Shown here: one piece after another, positions 49,734 through 58,362 of the stretch | Numbering within the stretch: the stretch's first letter is position 1 | How the letters are laid out: each line of letters starts with the position of its first letter | NCBI GenBank assembly: GCA_944321435.1 | Contig: CALULH010000002.1 | Coordinates: 124,001-188,000, forward strand | Length of the DNA: 64,000 bases | Direction: 5' to 3' | From: an uncultured Coriobacteriaceae bacterium | GTDB taxonomy: Bacteria > Actinomycetota > Coriobacteriia > Coriobacteriales > Coriobacteriaceae | Notes under the pieces: model-generated | Seen by the model: only the letters and a program-made list of their open reading frames with translations | Told to the model about the DNA's origin: nothing | The model's database searches: none | Made by a program: the position numbers and the translations under genes

Positions 49734-49890
49734 CCTGACTGAGAGGACACCGGGCACGACACGCCGCCCGGCCGAAAAGGATCTGGGCTTGGCATGTCGC
49801 CTGGTTGAGAGGGCGCCGCATTCGATACGCCGCCCGGCCGAAAAGACACCGAGCCCGGCGCGTTGCCCGCCTGAGAGGACGCGCCTGAGA
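49734..49890. repeat. 66-bp degenerate tandem repeats after lysS
   Basis: Units starting at 49734 and 49800 share CTGAGAGG and ACGCCGCCCGGCCGAAAAG. A partial third unit begins near 49870. They are non-coding, between the lysS stop and its terminator. Confidence 0.6.
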
Positions 49891-49921
49891 GGACGCCCTG
49901 CTTGGAAAGCGTCTCCGGGGC

Positions 49922-51931
49922 TTAGTACAGCTTGGCGCCCGCCGGAATCTTGTCGTCGAGCATGAGCAGGTTCAGACGCTCGCCGGCGTCCTCGCCAGCC
50001 CCTTCCGCATGCACGGCGCTGATGAGCATGCCGCAGGAGTCAATGCCCATCATCTTGCGCGGCGGCAGGTTCACAATGGCCACGCAGGTCTTGCCCACCA
50101 AGTCCTCAGGCTCGTAATACGCGCTGATACCCGAAAGGATCACGCGGTCGGCGCCCGACCCGTCGTCCAGGGTGAACTTGAGGAGCTTCTTGCTCTTGGG
50201 CACGCACTCGCAGGCCTTGACCTTCACCGCACGGAAATCGGACTTGCTGAACGTCTCGAAATCCACCAGGTCCTCGAAGAGCGGCTCGACCTTGACCTGG
50301 CCGTAATCCACCGTCGGCACCTTGTTGGGGGCGATAAGGTCGGCACGCGCGTCGGCCGCCTGCCCCTCGGACTCAGCGGCATCCGCCTTATCCTGCGCGG
50401 CGCGGGCCGCAGCGGCCCCGGAGACGCTGCCCTTCTCGGGGCGCATATGCGGGAACAGCAGCACGTCGCGGATGCTGGCCGAATCGGTCAGCAGCATGAC
50501 CACGCGGTCGATGCCGATGCCGATGCCGCCGGCGGGCGGCATGCCGTACTCGAGCGCGCGCACGTAGTCCTCGTCGTACTCCATGGCCTCGTCATCGCCG
50601 CCGGCCTTCTCCTCCATCTGCTTGGCAAAGCGCTCGGCCTGGTCCACCGGGTCGTTGAGCTCGGAGAACGCGTTGGCGTACTCGTGACCGGCAATGACGA
50701 GCTCGAAGCGGTGCGTAAGGCGCGGGTCGTCCTGACGGCGCTTGGCAAGCGGGCTGACCTCGATGGGATAGTCGGTCACGAAGGTGGGGTTCACCAGCGA
50801 CGGCTCGCCGATCTCGTCGTAGAGCTCGGCGATGAGCTTGCCTGCGGTCCACTCGGGCTTGACCTCGATGCCTGCCTCGCGCGCGGCGGCGGCCAGCTCC
50901 TCCACCGGCGTATCCAGGTCAACGGCGCGGCCCAGCGCCGCCGACACGACCTCGGTCATGGGACGGCTCGGCCACGTGCCGGACAGATCGATGGTCTGCC
51001 CCTGGTACTCGATAACCTCGGGGTTGCCGATCGCGGCGTTGGCAGCCTTGATGACGCCCTCGGCGAGCTGCTTCATGCCGTCCAGGTCCGAGTAGGCGCG
51101 GTACGCCTCCATGGTGGTGAACTCGGGGTTGTGCGTGAGGTCCATGCCCTCGTTGCGGAAGATGCGGCCGATCTCAAAGACGCGCTCGTAGCCGCCCACC
51201 AGCAGGCGCTTCAGGTGCAGCTCGGTGGCGATGCGCAGGTAGCACTCCTGGTTGAGCGCGTTGAAGTGCGTGATGAAGGGCTTGGCGGTGGCGCCTCCCT
51301 GGATGGTCTGCAGGATGGGCGTCTCCACCTCCATATAGGCGTTGTCCTCCATGTAGTGGCGGAACGCGCTCACGATCTTGGAGCGCTTGGCAAAGGTGTC
51401 GCGCACGTCGTCGTTCATGATCAGGTCCACGTAACGCTGGCGGTAGCGCGTCTCCTTGTCGGACAGGCCGTGGAACTTCTCGGGCAGCGGGCGCACGGCC
51501 TTGGAAAGCAGCGTGAGATTGGTGGGCGCAAGCGAAAGCTGACCGCGGCGCGTGCGGGTGACGGTGCCGGCAACCTGCAGGATATCGCCCAGGTCGAGGC
51601 CGGCGAGAAGCGCCCAGTCGGCCTCGGACATGGCGTTGATGCGGCAGAACAGCTGGATCTCGCCGGTGGCGTCGCGCAGCACGCAGAAGGCGATCTTGCC
51701 CTGGTTGCGAATGGCCATAACGCGGCCGGCAACCGTGTAGGAGTCCTCGGTGTTCTCGCCGTTCTCCAGCCCGGCGTAGCGGTCGAGAAGATCGGCCACG
51801 TGCGCGTCGACGTCGGAATGCTCAGGATAGGGCTGCTCCCCGGCCGCGAGCATGGCGGCGCGCTTGCCCAAGCGCAGCGTGCGCTCGTCGGTGGTGGCGG
51901 GGTCGATCGGCATGGTCTCGGTATCAGCCAT
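49922..51931 (-). CDS. lysS: Lysyl-tRNA synthetase with C-terminal tRNA-binding domain
   Basis: A 669-residue class II synthetase. It has an N-terminal OB fold (AGRVMAIRNQGKIAFCVLRDATG), motif 2 (EIGRIFRNEGMDLTHNPEFT) and motif 3 (GGIGIGIDRVVMLLT). After residue about 545 an extra domain (FRAVKVKACECVPKSKKLLK, SGISAYYEPEDLVGK, NLPPRKMMGIDSCGM) matches the Trbp111/MetRS C-terminal tRNA-binding module. A low-complexity linker joins the two. The start at 51931 follows AAAGGAAGACC. It lies downstream of greA with a terminator between them. Confidence 0.95.
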   Translation of the reverse strand: MADTETMPIDPATTDERTLRLGKRAAMLAAGEQPYPEHSDVDAHVADLLDRYAGLENGENTEDSYTVAGRVMAIRNQGKIAFCVLRDATGEIQLFCRINAMSEADWALLAGLDLGDILQVAGTVTRTRRGQLSLAPTNLTLLSKAVRPLPEKFHGLSDKETRYRQRYVDLIMNDDVRDTFAKRSKIVSAFRHYMEDNAYMEVETPILQTIQGGATAKPFITHFNALNQECYLRIATELHLKRLLVGGYERVFEIGRIFRNEGMDLTHNPEFTTMEAYRAYSDLDGMKQLAEGVIKAANAAIGNPEVIEYQGQTIDLSGTWPSRPMTEVVSAALGRAVDLDTPVEELAAAAREAGIEVKPEWTAGKLIAELYDEIGEPSLVNPTFVTDYPIEVSPLAKRRQDDPRLTHRFELVIAGHEYANAFSELNDPVDQAERFAKQMEEKAGGDDEAMEYDEDYVRALEYGMPPAGGIGIGIDRVVMLLTDSASIRDVLLFPHMRPEKGSVSGAAAARAAQDKADAAESEGQAADARADLIAPNKVPTVDYGQVKVEPLFEDLVDFETFSKSDFRAVKVKACECVPKSKKLLKFTLDDGSGADRVILSGISAYYEPEDLVGKTCVAIVNLPPRKMMGIDSCGMLISAVHAEGAGEDAGERLNLLMLDDKIPAGAKLY

Positions 51932-51954
51932 GGTCTTCCTTTCTCTCATCACAC

Positions 51955-51992
51955 AAAAACCGCTCCTCGGGCCGGGCGGCCCCAGGAGCGGC
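51955..51992 (-). terminator. greA terminator
   Basis: CCGCTCCT and AGGAGCGG close a stem with an inner GGGCC/GGCCC step. TTTTTGTG follows on the minus strand, between greA and lysS. Confidence 0.8.
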
Positions 51993-52035
51993 GGTGCGCT
52001 AGAAACAGGTTTGCGGTGATCTCGCGCGCCTGTCC

Positions 52036-52506
52036 CTAGCGCGAGATCTTGACGATGGTGTAGGTGCGGGTCTTGCCAGAGGGCGCCACGACCTCCACAG
52101 TCTCGCCCTCGGAGCGGCCGATGATGGCGCGGCCGATGGGGCTCTCGTTGGAGATCTTGTGCTGCAGCGAGTTGGTCTCGGTGGTGCCGACCATGGTCAC
52201 CTCGGTGGTAACGCCCTCGGCGTCCACGAGCGTCACGATGGAGCCGATGGACACGATGGCCGCGGAGCCCTCGCCGGCGAGCTTGGCGTTGGCGAGAATA
52301 GAGCGGATCTCGCGGATGCGCGCCTCGTTCTTGGACTGCTCCTCCTTGGCGTCATCGTACTCGGAGTTCTCCGAAAGGTCACCGAAGTCGCGCGCAACCT
52401 TGATGCGCTCGATGATCTCCTGGGCCTTCTCGCCCTCACGGTACGCGAGCTCGTTGACGAGCTTCTGGCGGCCCTCGGCGGTTAACACGATCTCAGGTGC
52501 ATCCAT
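52036..52506 (-). CDS. greA: Transcription elongation factor GreA
   Basis: A 156-residue factor that rescues backtracked RNA polymerase by stimulating transcript cleavage. The N-terminal coiled coil carries GDLSENSEYDDAKEEQ (the acidic tip), and the C-terminal FKBP-like domain ends GRSEGETVEVVAPSGKTRTY. The start at 52506 follows AAGGGAG. It is separate from lysS by its terminator. Confidence 0.97.
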   Translation of the reverse strand: MDAPEIVLTAEGRQKLVNELAYREGEKAQEIIERIKVARDFGDLSENSEYDDAKEEQSKNEARIREIRSILANAKLAGEGSAAIVSIGSIVTLVDAEGVTTEVTMVGTTETNSLQHKISNESPIGRAIIGRSEGETVEVVAPSGKTRTYTIVKISR

Positions 52507-52548
52507 GCGGCAACTCCCTTGGCAATAACGTTCAGGTTGGATAATCAT

Positions 52549-52592
52549 AAAACGCCGAACGGCACGCGGGGCGGAACCTCGCGTGCCGTGCG
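52549..52592 (-). terminator. Possible tatA terminator
   Basis: GGCACGCG (52561-52568) and CGCGTGCC (52580-52587) form a hairpin between tatA and greA. A GTTTT run follows at a short distance on the minus strand. Confidence 0.5.
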
Positions 52593-52641
52593 GTACATCT
52601 CCATAGGATTTCTGCGAGAACCACGCAGAAAGGCGTCTTGC

Positions 52642-52902
52642 CTAGCCCTCCTTGACAGGAGAATCGTCCTCGGCCTTCTTGGCCTTGGCGGCGGCGAGCT
52701 TCTCCTCGAGCTCGCGGATCTCCTTGTCCTCGTCGGACTCCTCGATCTTCTCGGGCTCGTCGTCGCCCTCCATGCCCTCGCGGACGTTCTTCACAGTCTG
52801 ACCGAGGGACTTGCCCAGCTTGGGAAGGTTCTTGGGGCCAAAGATGACCAGAACGACGATAAGGATGATGATAAGCTCAAACGGGCCCAACTTGATAGGC
52901 AT
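52642..52902 (-). CDS. tatA: Sec-independent protein translocase subunit TatA/E
   Basis: An 86-residue protein with one N-terminal transmembrane helix (ELIIILIVVLVIFGPKNLPKLG), the FGP hinge, an amphipathic helix and a charged C-terminus. It forms the pore of the twin-arginine pathway together with TatC, which is not in the window. The ATG at 52902 follows GGAGGAAATGCT. Confidence 0.92.
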   Translation of the reverse strand: MPIKLGPFELIIILIVVLVIFGPKNLPKLGKSLGQTVKNVREGMEGDDEPEKIEESDEDKEIRELEEKLAAAKAKKAEDDSPVKEG

Positions 52903-53017
52903 AGCATTTCCTCCCATGATACGGAGCGCCTTTCGCGTACACGCAACCACGTGCAGACAGGGCGCTGACGGCTCGGAAGAGTATACCGCGCGATGCGGGG
53001 GCGGACAACCGGCACAT

Positions 53018-53070
53018 AAAAAAGGAGGCTCGTTTACCGTGCGCTAACATGCGCGCCACAGCCTCCCCAT
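53018..53070 (-). terminator. Terminator-like long hairpin upstream of tatA
   Basis: GGAGGC and GCCTCC close a stem-bulge structure whose 3' side is followed on the minus strand by TTTTTT. It could be an additional terminator for the tRNA-Pro transcript. Confidence 0.45.
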
Positions 53071-53165
53071 GCGAGAGGCATGCAGGCGGGCGCGCCGGGC
53101 CGAACGGCATCCGAACTCGTCAGGTTGCCGCAGGTTGAGCGCACGGACAACTTGCGCGCCGGGGT

Positions 53166-53236
53166 GAGGCGGGCCGTTGCCGTAGGGGCGTTTGCGAAGC
53201 CCATGCCCTGAAGGCAACGGCCCGCCCCGCCTCCCC
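53166..53236 (-). ncRNA. Family-7 hairpin, copy C
   Basis: A 14-bp stem (53168-53181 with 53213-53226) with further flanking pairing encloses a 31-nt loop that reads ATGGGCTTCGCAAAC on the minus strand. It lies between tatA and tRNA-Pro, downstream of the tRNA terminator in the direction of transcription. Confidence 0.65.
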
Positions 53237-53253
53237 GAAAATCTCCGCACACG

Positions 53254-53284
53254 AAAAAGGCCAAGGCATATGCCCTGGCCTTTT
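53254..53284 (-). terminator. tRNA-Pro terminator
   Basis: The AAAGGCCAGGGC / GCCTTGGCCTTT hairpin is followed by TTTTTCG on the minus strand, just past the tRNA 3' end. Confidence 0.88.
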
Positions 53285-53292
53285 GCGATCAA

Positions 53293-53369
53293 TGGTCGGG
53301 TTGACTGGATTTGAACCAGCGACCCCCGCGTCCCGAACGCGGTGCTCTACCAAACTGAGCCACAACCCG
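53293..53369 (-). tRNA. tRNA-Pro (CGG anticodon)
   Basis: 77 nt with CCA encoded. The acceptor CGGGTTG pairs with CAACCCG and the anticodon loop is TTCGGGA. Confidence 0.96.
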
Positions 53370-53380
53370 AATGCTTGGAT

Positions 53381-53386
53381 ATCATA
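53381..53386 (-). promoter_or_regulatory. Extended -10 of tRNA-Pro
   Basis: TGCTATGAT on the minus strand, an extended -10 about 12 bp before the tRNA. No clear -35 is visible. Confidence 0.5.
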
Positions 53387-53473
53387 GCAAAACCCAACCG
53401 GAGTTGCACGGGATTTTTTGGCATCGCACGAGATTTTCTCGCACGCCCATGCCATCCGGGCAAAAAGGCGCGC

Positions 53474-54367
53474 CTACCCCACCGCGATGTAGGGCCCGCG
53501 CTCCATCATCTTGGCAGCTTGAGCCCACCAGTTCTTCTCGTTCAGGGCGGCCAGGGCGATCTTCTCGGCCGCCATGGCCGTGTTGCACACGGCGTACGCG
53601 CAGGAGCCCGATCCGGTCATGCGCACAGCGCGCACATCGGGCTGCTCGGCGAGCCAAGCCATGATCTCGGCGATCTCGGGCACCGCGGCGCAGGCAACCG
53701 GCTCCAGGTTGTTGGAGAGGCTTGCGAAGATATCCGTCTCGTCGTGCCGGCGCAGGGCGTCGAGCAGCGGCTCCAGCGGACCCGCCGCAGGCTGTGCCTC
53801 GTCGAAGAGCCGATACGCCTCCGCCGAGCTCACATGGGCGTCCCACGGCTTCACCAGCGCCAGCGACGTGCCCGTGAGCGGGCGGAAGGTCTCCTCCATG
53901 CGGTCGCCGCCGCCGGACAGGTAGGCCGGGGGGCCGTAGAGGAAGAAGGGGACGTCGGCGCCGCAGCCGCGCGCCACCTCGTCGATGCGCGGGTCGAGCG
54001 GGTCGATCTCCCAGAAGTGGCAGATCCCCATGATGACCGCTGCGGCGTCCGCCGAGGGCCCGCCCAAACCCGACCCCGCGGGAATGTGCTTGTCGATGAT
54101 GATGGTGAAGTGCGGATCCCGCCCAAAGGCGGCCCCCATGGCGCGCGCTGCCTTGGCGGCGCTGTTATCGTCCATGGGAACGCCGGCGTCAGGCACCATC
54201 TTGACCATGAGGTCGTCGGAGGGCGCCATGGCCACCGTGTCCACCAGGTCGATCGCGGTCATGACCGAGTCCACGCGGTGATAGCCGCGCTCGTCGAGCT
54301 CGGGGTAGACGCCCAGGTACAGGTTCACCTTTGCCGGGGCCGTCACCATGATGAAGGGGGCGGGCAT
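53474..54367 (-). CDS. ispE: 4-diphosphocytidyl-2-C-methyl-D-erythritol kinase
   Basis: A 297-residue GHMP kinase of the MEP pathway. It shows APAKVNLYLGV at the N-terminus, the P-loop-like IPAGSGLGGPSADAAA, and the C-terminal RMTGSGSCAYAV. Its start codon overlaps the stop codon of the veg-like gene (TAATG), so the two are translationally coupled. veg-ispE adjacency is also seen in Bacillus. Confidence 0.95.
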   Translation of the reverse strand: MPAPFIMVTAPAKVNLYLGVYPELDERGYHRVDSVMTAIDLVDTVAMAPSDDLMVKMVPDAGVPMDDNSAAKAARAMGAAFGRDPHFTIIIDKHIPAGSGLGGPSADAAAVIMGICHFWEIDPLDPRIDEVARGCGADVPFFLYGPPAYLSGGGDRMEETFRPLTGTSLALVKPWDAHVSSAEAYRLFDEAQPAAGPLEPLLDALRRHDETDIFASLSNNLEPVACAAVPEIAEIMAWLAEQPDVRAVRMTGSGSCAYAVCNTAMAAEKIALAALNEKNWWAQAAKMMERGPYIAVG

Positions 54368-54663
54368 TACTCCTCCTCGTTGGGGTCGCCGGCCGGCGTG
54401 AAGAGGTGCTCGCCGGTCTCGGGGTCAAACAGCTCAACCGTACCGGTGAGCACGTCCACGTACTGGTAGCTCTGGCGGGACTTGCGGCCGCGGCGCTCGT
54501 CGACCTCCACGGTGAAGACCGACGGGTGCACCGTCATGACCGTTCCCATCCGCTCGATCACGCGCGTACGGCCCATGTTGGCGCGGACCTTCACGCGCGC
54601 GCCGACCATCTCCTGCAGGCGCTCGTGAATGTCCTCGATGCGGTTGCCTTCGATTTCGTCCAT
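54367..54663 (-). CDS. Veg-family protein
   Basis: A 98-residue small basic-core protein (HERLQEMVGARVKVRANMGR, GTVMTVHPSVFTVEV, SYQYVDVLTGTVEL) of the Veg family. In Bacillus, Veg affects biofilm genes, but its mechanism is unclear. The ATG at 54663 follows GGAGGAAATAGC. It is directly upstream of, and overlapping, ispE. Confidence 0.9.
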   Translation of the reverse strand: MDEIEGNRIEDIHERLQEMVGARVKVRANMGRTRVIERMGTVMTVHPSVFTVEVDERRGRKSRQSYQYVDVLTGTVELFDPETGEHLFTPAGDPNEEE

Positions 54664-54753
54664 GCTATTTCCTCCACAACTGAGCCGACGTGCCTCAATT
54701 TGGGCAATGTGCAACCGCATAGTATAGCACGGGCGTATGGATGCGCGTTTACG

Positions 54754-55719
54754 CTAGCCCTGCTGCTGGCGCTGATGCTGCTCGATCTCGGCCGCGCCCG
54801 CCTCGGCGGAGGGGGTGTGCTCGTCGTTCATGACGGCGTAGTTGATGCCGATGAGCAGACCGCCGCCGATGAAGTTGCCCACGATGGTGAGCGCCACCAC
54901 GATGACGCCCGCGACGATGTCGAAGCCGGCGTGCAGGCCGTAGATGAGGAACAGGACCGACGTGGCAACCGAGTGCTCGAGCCCCAGATAGGCAAAGAGA
55001 AACACCACCACGATCATGATGGCGCACTTGGTGATGTCCTCGCTGATCTTGCCGTTGTAGGCCATGAGCATGCCTGCGTTGATGCAGAAGTTGCACAGGA
55101 TGCCGCGGGCGAGAAGGTCCAAGACGCCGGGCAGGCCCGCGTCCAGGTAGGCCAACTTGCCCTCGACGGTGGCCTGCATCTGGGCGAGAACATCGCCCGA
55201 ACCCAAGGTTGAGGCGCGTACGAGCACCGCGATGATAAGGCCGCCGATAAGGTTGCCGATAAGGCACAGCGCGAGCAGGCGCAGCGCATGGGACCAGCGG
55301 ATGCGGTGATGGTAGGCGCCGACCGAGACGACCATCATGTTGGAGGTCAGCAGCTCGGAGTTGGTGTAGTAGATGAGGATGAGCGACCAGCCGAAGGTCA
55401 GGCACGCCAGCACGCGGCCCACCACCGGCATCCAGGGAGCGGCGTCGCCCACGGCGCCGAAGCGCGCGAGCAGCGTGAAGAACGTGGTGTAGAAGAGCCC
55501 CAGGATGAAGCCGGCCATGGCGGCGCGCTGAAGGTAGATGCCAATCATGCGCCCGGACATGGTCTCCTTGCCCTCCAACACAGAGAGCACGGTGCTGATG
55601 AACTTACGGCCCGGGAAGAGCGGATGCGTGGCCGCGGCCTCGCGCGGGGTGGCTTGCGCCGGCGCGGCGGACGCGTCGGAAACGTGGCGGCTCTCGGCCG
55701 CATGGGAGCTGTGTGCCAT
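54754..55719 (-). CDS. Formate/nitrite transporter (FNT) family channel
   Basis: A 321-residue membrane protein. After about 45 polar residues, six hydrophobic helices follow the FNT pattern. They include the conserved LEHSVATSVLF (central pore His) and the re-entrant STLGSGD region. It conducts formate, nitrite, lactate or hydrosulfide in relatives; the substrate here is undetermined. The C-terminus is Gln-rich. It is monocistronic between veg and dtd, with start 55719 after AAAGGG. Confidence 0.9.
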   Translation of the reverse strand: MAHSSHAAESRHVSDASAAPAQATPREAAATHPLFPGRKFISTVLSVLEGKETMSGRMIGIYLQRAAMAGFILGLFYTTFFTLLARFGAVGDAAPWMPVVGRVLACLTFGWSLILIYYTNSELLTSNMMVVSVGAYHHRIRWSHALRLLALCLIGNLIGGLIIAVLVRASTLGSGDVLAQMQATVEGKLAYLDAGLPGVLDLLARGILCNFCINAGMLMAYNGKISEDITKCAIMIVVVFLFAYLGLEHSVATSVLFLIYGLHAGFDIVAGVIVVALTIVGNFIGGGLLIGINYAVMNDEHTPSAEAGAAEIEQHQRQQQG

Positions 55720-55844
55720 GGTGGGAAACCCTTTCTTGCAGGCTTCGTACAGGAACAGGCCCATTGTACCGCGGCGTGGGGACGCGGGCGCAAAACGAGG
55801 CGGAGCGAATTGCCCGGAGGGGGCGCCGTTACCGGCGCCCGCGC

Positions 55845-56297
55845 TTACAGCTCGTCGGTGTCGAGCAGGATGGTGAAGGGTCCGTCGTTTACCAGCGAGA
55901 CCTGCATGTGAGCGCCAAAGCGCCCGCAGGCAACGCGCTTCTCGCCCGCATCGGCGCGGGCCAAGCGGCAGAAGCGCTCGTACAGGCGCTCGGCCTCGTC
56001 CGGGGCCGCGGCGCCCGTGAACGAGGGGCGGCGACCGTGCCTGCAGTCGGCCAGCAGCGTGAACTGGCTCACCACCAGCACCTCGCCGCCCACGTCGGCC
56101 AGCGCGAGGTTGGTCTTGCCGTTCTCGTCCTCGTTGATGCGCAGGCCCCAGAGCTTGCGCCAGAGCTTCTCGGCCTCTTGGCAGGTATCGCCCTGGGCAA
56201 CGCCCAGGAGTACCAGGTACCCGCGCCCGATAGAGCCCACGGTCCGGCCGTCAACCTCGACCCGGGCCTCGCGCACCCGCTGAACCACCGCTCTCAT
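55845..56297 (-). CDS. dtd: D-aminoacyl-tRNA deacylase
   Basis: A 150-residue proofreading enzyme that removes D-amino acids (and glycine) from tRNAs. It has [13 protein letters not shown], the catalytic [11 protein letters not shown] region (SQFTL and SFT) and the Gly-cisPro [11 protein letters not shown]. The start at 56297 follows GGAAGGAGCCGT. It lies 25 bp after the peptidase gene, probably in the same transcript. Confidence 0.95.
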   Translation of the reverse strand: MRAVVQRVREARVEVDGRTVGSIGRGYLVLLGVAQGDTCQEAEKLWRKLWGLRINEDENGKTNLALADVGGEVLVVSQFTLLADCRHGRRPSFTGAAAPDEAERLYERFCRLARADAGEKRVACGRFGAHMQVSLVNDGPFTILLDTDEL

Positions 56298-56322
56298 ACG
56301 GCTCCTTCCCGCCCGCTGCCGC

Positions 56323-57411
56323 CTACTGGTCCAGGCGGCGCGGCTCATGGCTGAAGCGGTTGAGCACCTCGCAGCCGTCCTCGGTCACCAACACCAGGTC
56401 CTCTATGCGCACGCCGGTGTTGCCGGGCAGGTAGATGCCCGGCTCGATGGAGAAGACCATGCCGGGCTGCACCGGCTCGTCGTGCGCCGAGGACACGTCG
56501 CCGGGCTCGTGCTCCCCCAGGCCGATCTGGTGCCCCAGGCGATGCGTGAAGTAGGCGCCGTAGCCGGCCTCGGCGATAAGGTCGCGCGCCGCGGCGTCGA
56601 TGTCGCAGAAGCGCGCACCGGGACGAACCGACGCCTCGGCGGCCTCGTTGGCGGCGCGCACGATGTCGTAGATGCGCGCGCTCTCCGCGCTGGGCTCCCC
56701 CCAGAAGAACGTGCGGGTCATGTCCGAGCAGTAGCCCTCGGGCAGACGGCAGCCCACGTCGAACAGCACCACGTCCCCGGACTTGAGCACCGTGTCGTCG
56801 GGCTCATGGTGCGGGTTGGCGGCATTGGCCCCGAAGCTCACAATGGGCGCGAACGAGTGGTCGACGGCCCCATGGGCGCGGTAGATGGCGAGCAGCTGGT
56901 CGGCGACCTGGCGTTCGGTCACGCCCTCATGGACGAGCGCGGAAAACTCCTCCATGCAAGCGTCGTTGATGGCCGAGGCGCGGCGCATGAGCTCCTGCTC
57001 ATCGGCATCCTTGATGGCGCGCGCGCCGTCCACGGCAAAGGAGCCCAGCTCGACGGCCGGGGCAGCGCCCGCCTCCATGAGCGGCACCAGGAAGCGCGCG
57101 GGCATGTCCTTGTCCACTCCCAGCACCTGCTCGGGATCCAGATGGGCCGCCAGCAGCTCCGTCACGTCATCGGTATCTTTGAAGCTCACGAACGAGCAGC
57201 CCGCCGGGTGCTCCAGCGGGAAGAGCTCGTTGACGAAGAGCACGGGCTCGGCGCCCTGGGCCAGCAGCAGCCCGAAGAAGCGCTCGCCGGGTTCGGTGGT
57301 GACGCCGGTCAGGTAATAGATGGACAGGGGGTCGGTGACGAGCAGCTGCGCGATGCCGCGCTCGGCAGCGGCGGCCATTACGCGGGTCGCGCGCTCGGTG
57401 TTCAGGGCCAT
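56323..57411 (-). CDS. M24-family Xaa-Pro peptidase
   Basis: A 362-residue enzyme with an N-terminal creatinase-like domain and a C-terminal pita-bread peptidase domain. Metal ligands are visible in [20 protein letters not shown] (Asp, Asp), [16 protein letters not shown] (His), [11 protein letters not shown] (Glu) and VRIEDLVLV (Glu). It cleaves Xaa-Pro dipeptides or N-terminal Xaa-Pro bonds. The start at 57411 follows AAAGGAGG. rdgB is directly upstream, so this is likely an rdgB-pepP/Q-dtd operon. Confidence 0.93.
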   Translation of the reverse strand: MALNTERATRVMAAAAERGIAQLLVTDPLSIYYLTGVTTEPGERFFGLLLAQGAEPVLFVNELFPLEHPAGCSFVSFKDTDDVTELLAAHLDPEQVLGVDKDMPARFLVPLMEAGAAPAVELGSFAVDGARAIKDADEQELMRRASAINDACMEEFSALVHEGVTERQVADQLLAIYRAHGAVDHSFAPIVSFGANAANPHHEPDDTVLKSGDVVLFDVGCRLPEGYCSDMTRTFFWGEPSAESARIYDIVRAANEAAEASVRPGARFCDIDAAARDLIAEAGYGAYFTHRLGHQIGLGEHEPGDVSSAHDEPVQPGMVFSIEPGIYLPGNTGVRIEDLVLVTEDGCEVLNRFSHEPRRLDQ

Positions 57412-57443
57412 GGGGCCCTCCTTTCGGATTCGTGGACGGGCGC

Positions 57444-58085
57444 CTATGCCGTGGTCCAACCGTCCAGCTGGCCCAGCAGGTCCTGCAGGGCATGGAACCG
57501 GTGGCTGATGGCGTTCTTCTCCTCGGGCAGGAGCTCGGCCATGGTGCGCCCGGGAGTATCGGCCGGCAGGAACAGCGGGTCGTAGCCAAAGCCGTGGTCG
57601 CCGCGCCCAACGTGACCCACCGCGCCTTCGCAGGCGCCCTGCCCTATCGTGACCAGACCCGACCGGCTCACCAGCGCGATCACACTCACAAAGCGCGCCG
57701 TCCGCTGGTCGTCCGGCACGTCTGCCAGGTTCTTGAGCAGAAGGTCGTTGTTGGCGGCGGCGTCGCCGTGCCGGCCGCAGTAGCGCGCCGAGTGCACGCC
57801 TGGCGCACCGTCCAGTGCGTCAACCGCCAGGCCCGAGTCGTCGGCGATGGCAGCCAGGCCCGTCTCGGCAACGGCGGCCTCGGCCTTGATGAGCGCGTTG
57901 TCGCGGAACGTCGTGCCGTTCTCATCCGGCTCGGGAAAGTCGCCCAGCTGGCCCAGCGCCACGAAGCGCATGCCCGGCAGGCGGGGCCCCAGCATGGCGG
58001 AGATCTCCTTCAGCTTGTGCAGGTTGCCCGTGGCCACCACCACGGTCCTCTCGGGGTCCAGGGACGTAAGGTCGATATGCTCCAT
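57444..58085 (-). CDS. rdgB: XTP/dITP pyrophosphatase (RdgB/HAM1 family)
   Basis: A 213-residue housecleaning enzyme that hydrolyses non-canonical purine triphosphates. It has ATGNLHKLKEIS, ADDSGLAVDALDGAPGVHSARY, GFGYDPLFLP and NAISHRFHALQDL. The ATG at 58085 follows GGAAGGAGCGCGC. It usually follows rph, which here is some 5 kb away. Confidence 0.95.
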   Translation of the reverse strand: MEHIDLTSLDPERTVVVATGNLHKLKEISAMLGPRLPGMRFVALGQLGDFPEPDENGTTFRDNALIKAEAAVAETGLAAIADDSGLAVDALDGAPGVHSARYCGRHGDAAANNDLLLKNLADVPDDQRTARFVSVIALVSRSGLVTIGQGACEGAVGHVGRGDHGFGYDPLFLPADTPGRTMAELLPEEKNAISHRFHALQDLLGQLDGWTTA

Positions 58086-58362
58086 GCGCGCTCCTTCCGC
58101 AGCAGGGTACACGGTCTCGCAAAGCCGCCCTTAAGTATATATAGCTGCCGGAGAGGCGCGTCTGGGAAAGCCCCTTGTTTCGGGACGGCTCACGGCCGCG
58201 GCCTCCGCGGGGCATCCCCGCGCGGCAACCGCCGCTCCCTTTCCCGGGCGATGCCCTATACTGGTCATCTTGAGATTGCTTTCAGAGCGCTTCAGGCAAA
58301 GCGCGTGCCCGGGCGGGCCGGCACGCGCCGCCCCGGCTCGGCCCGCCCGAAAAGGAAGGCAC

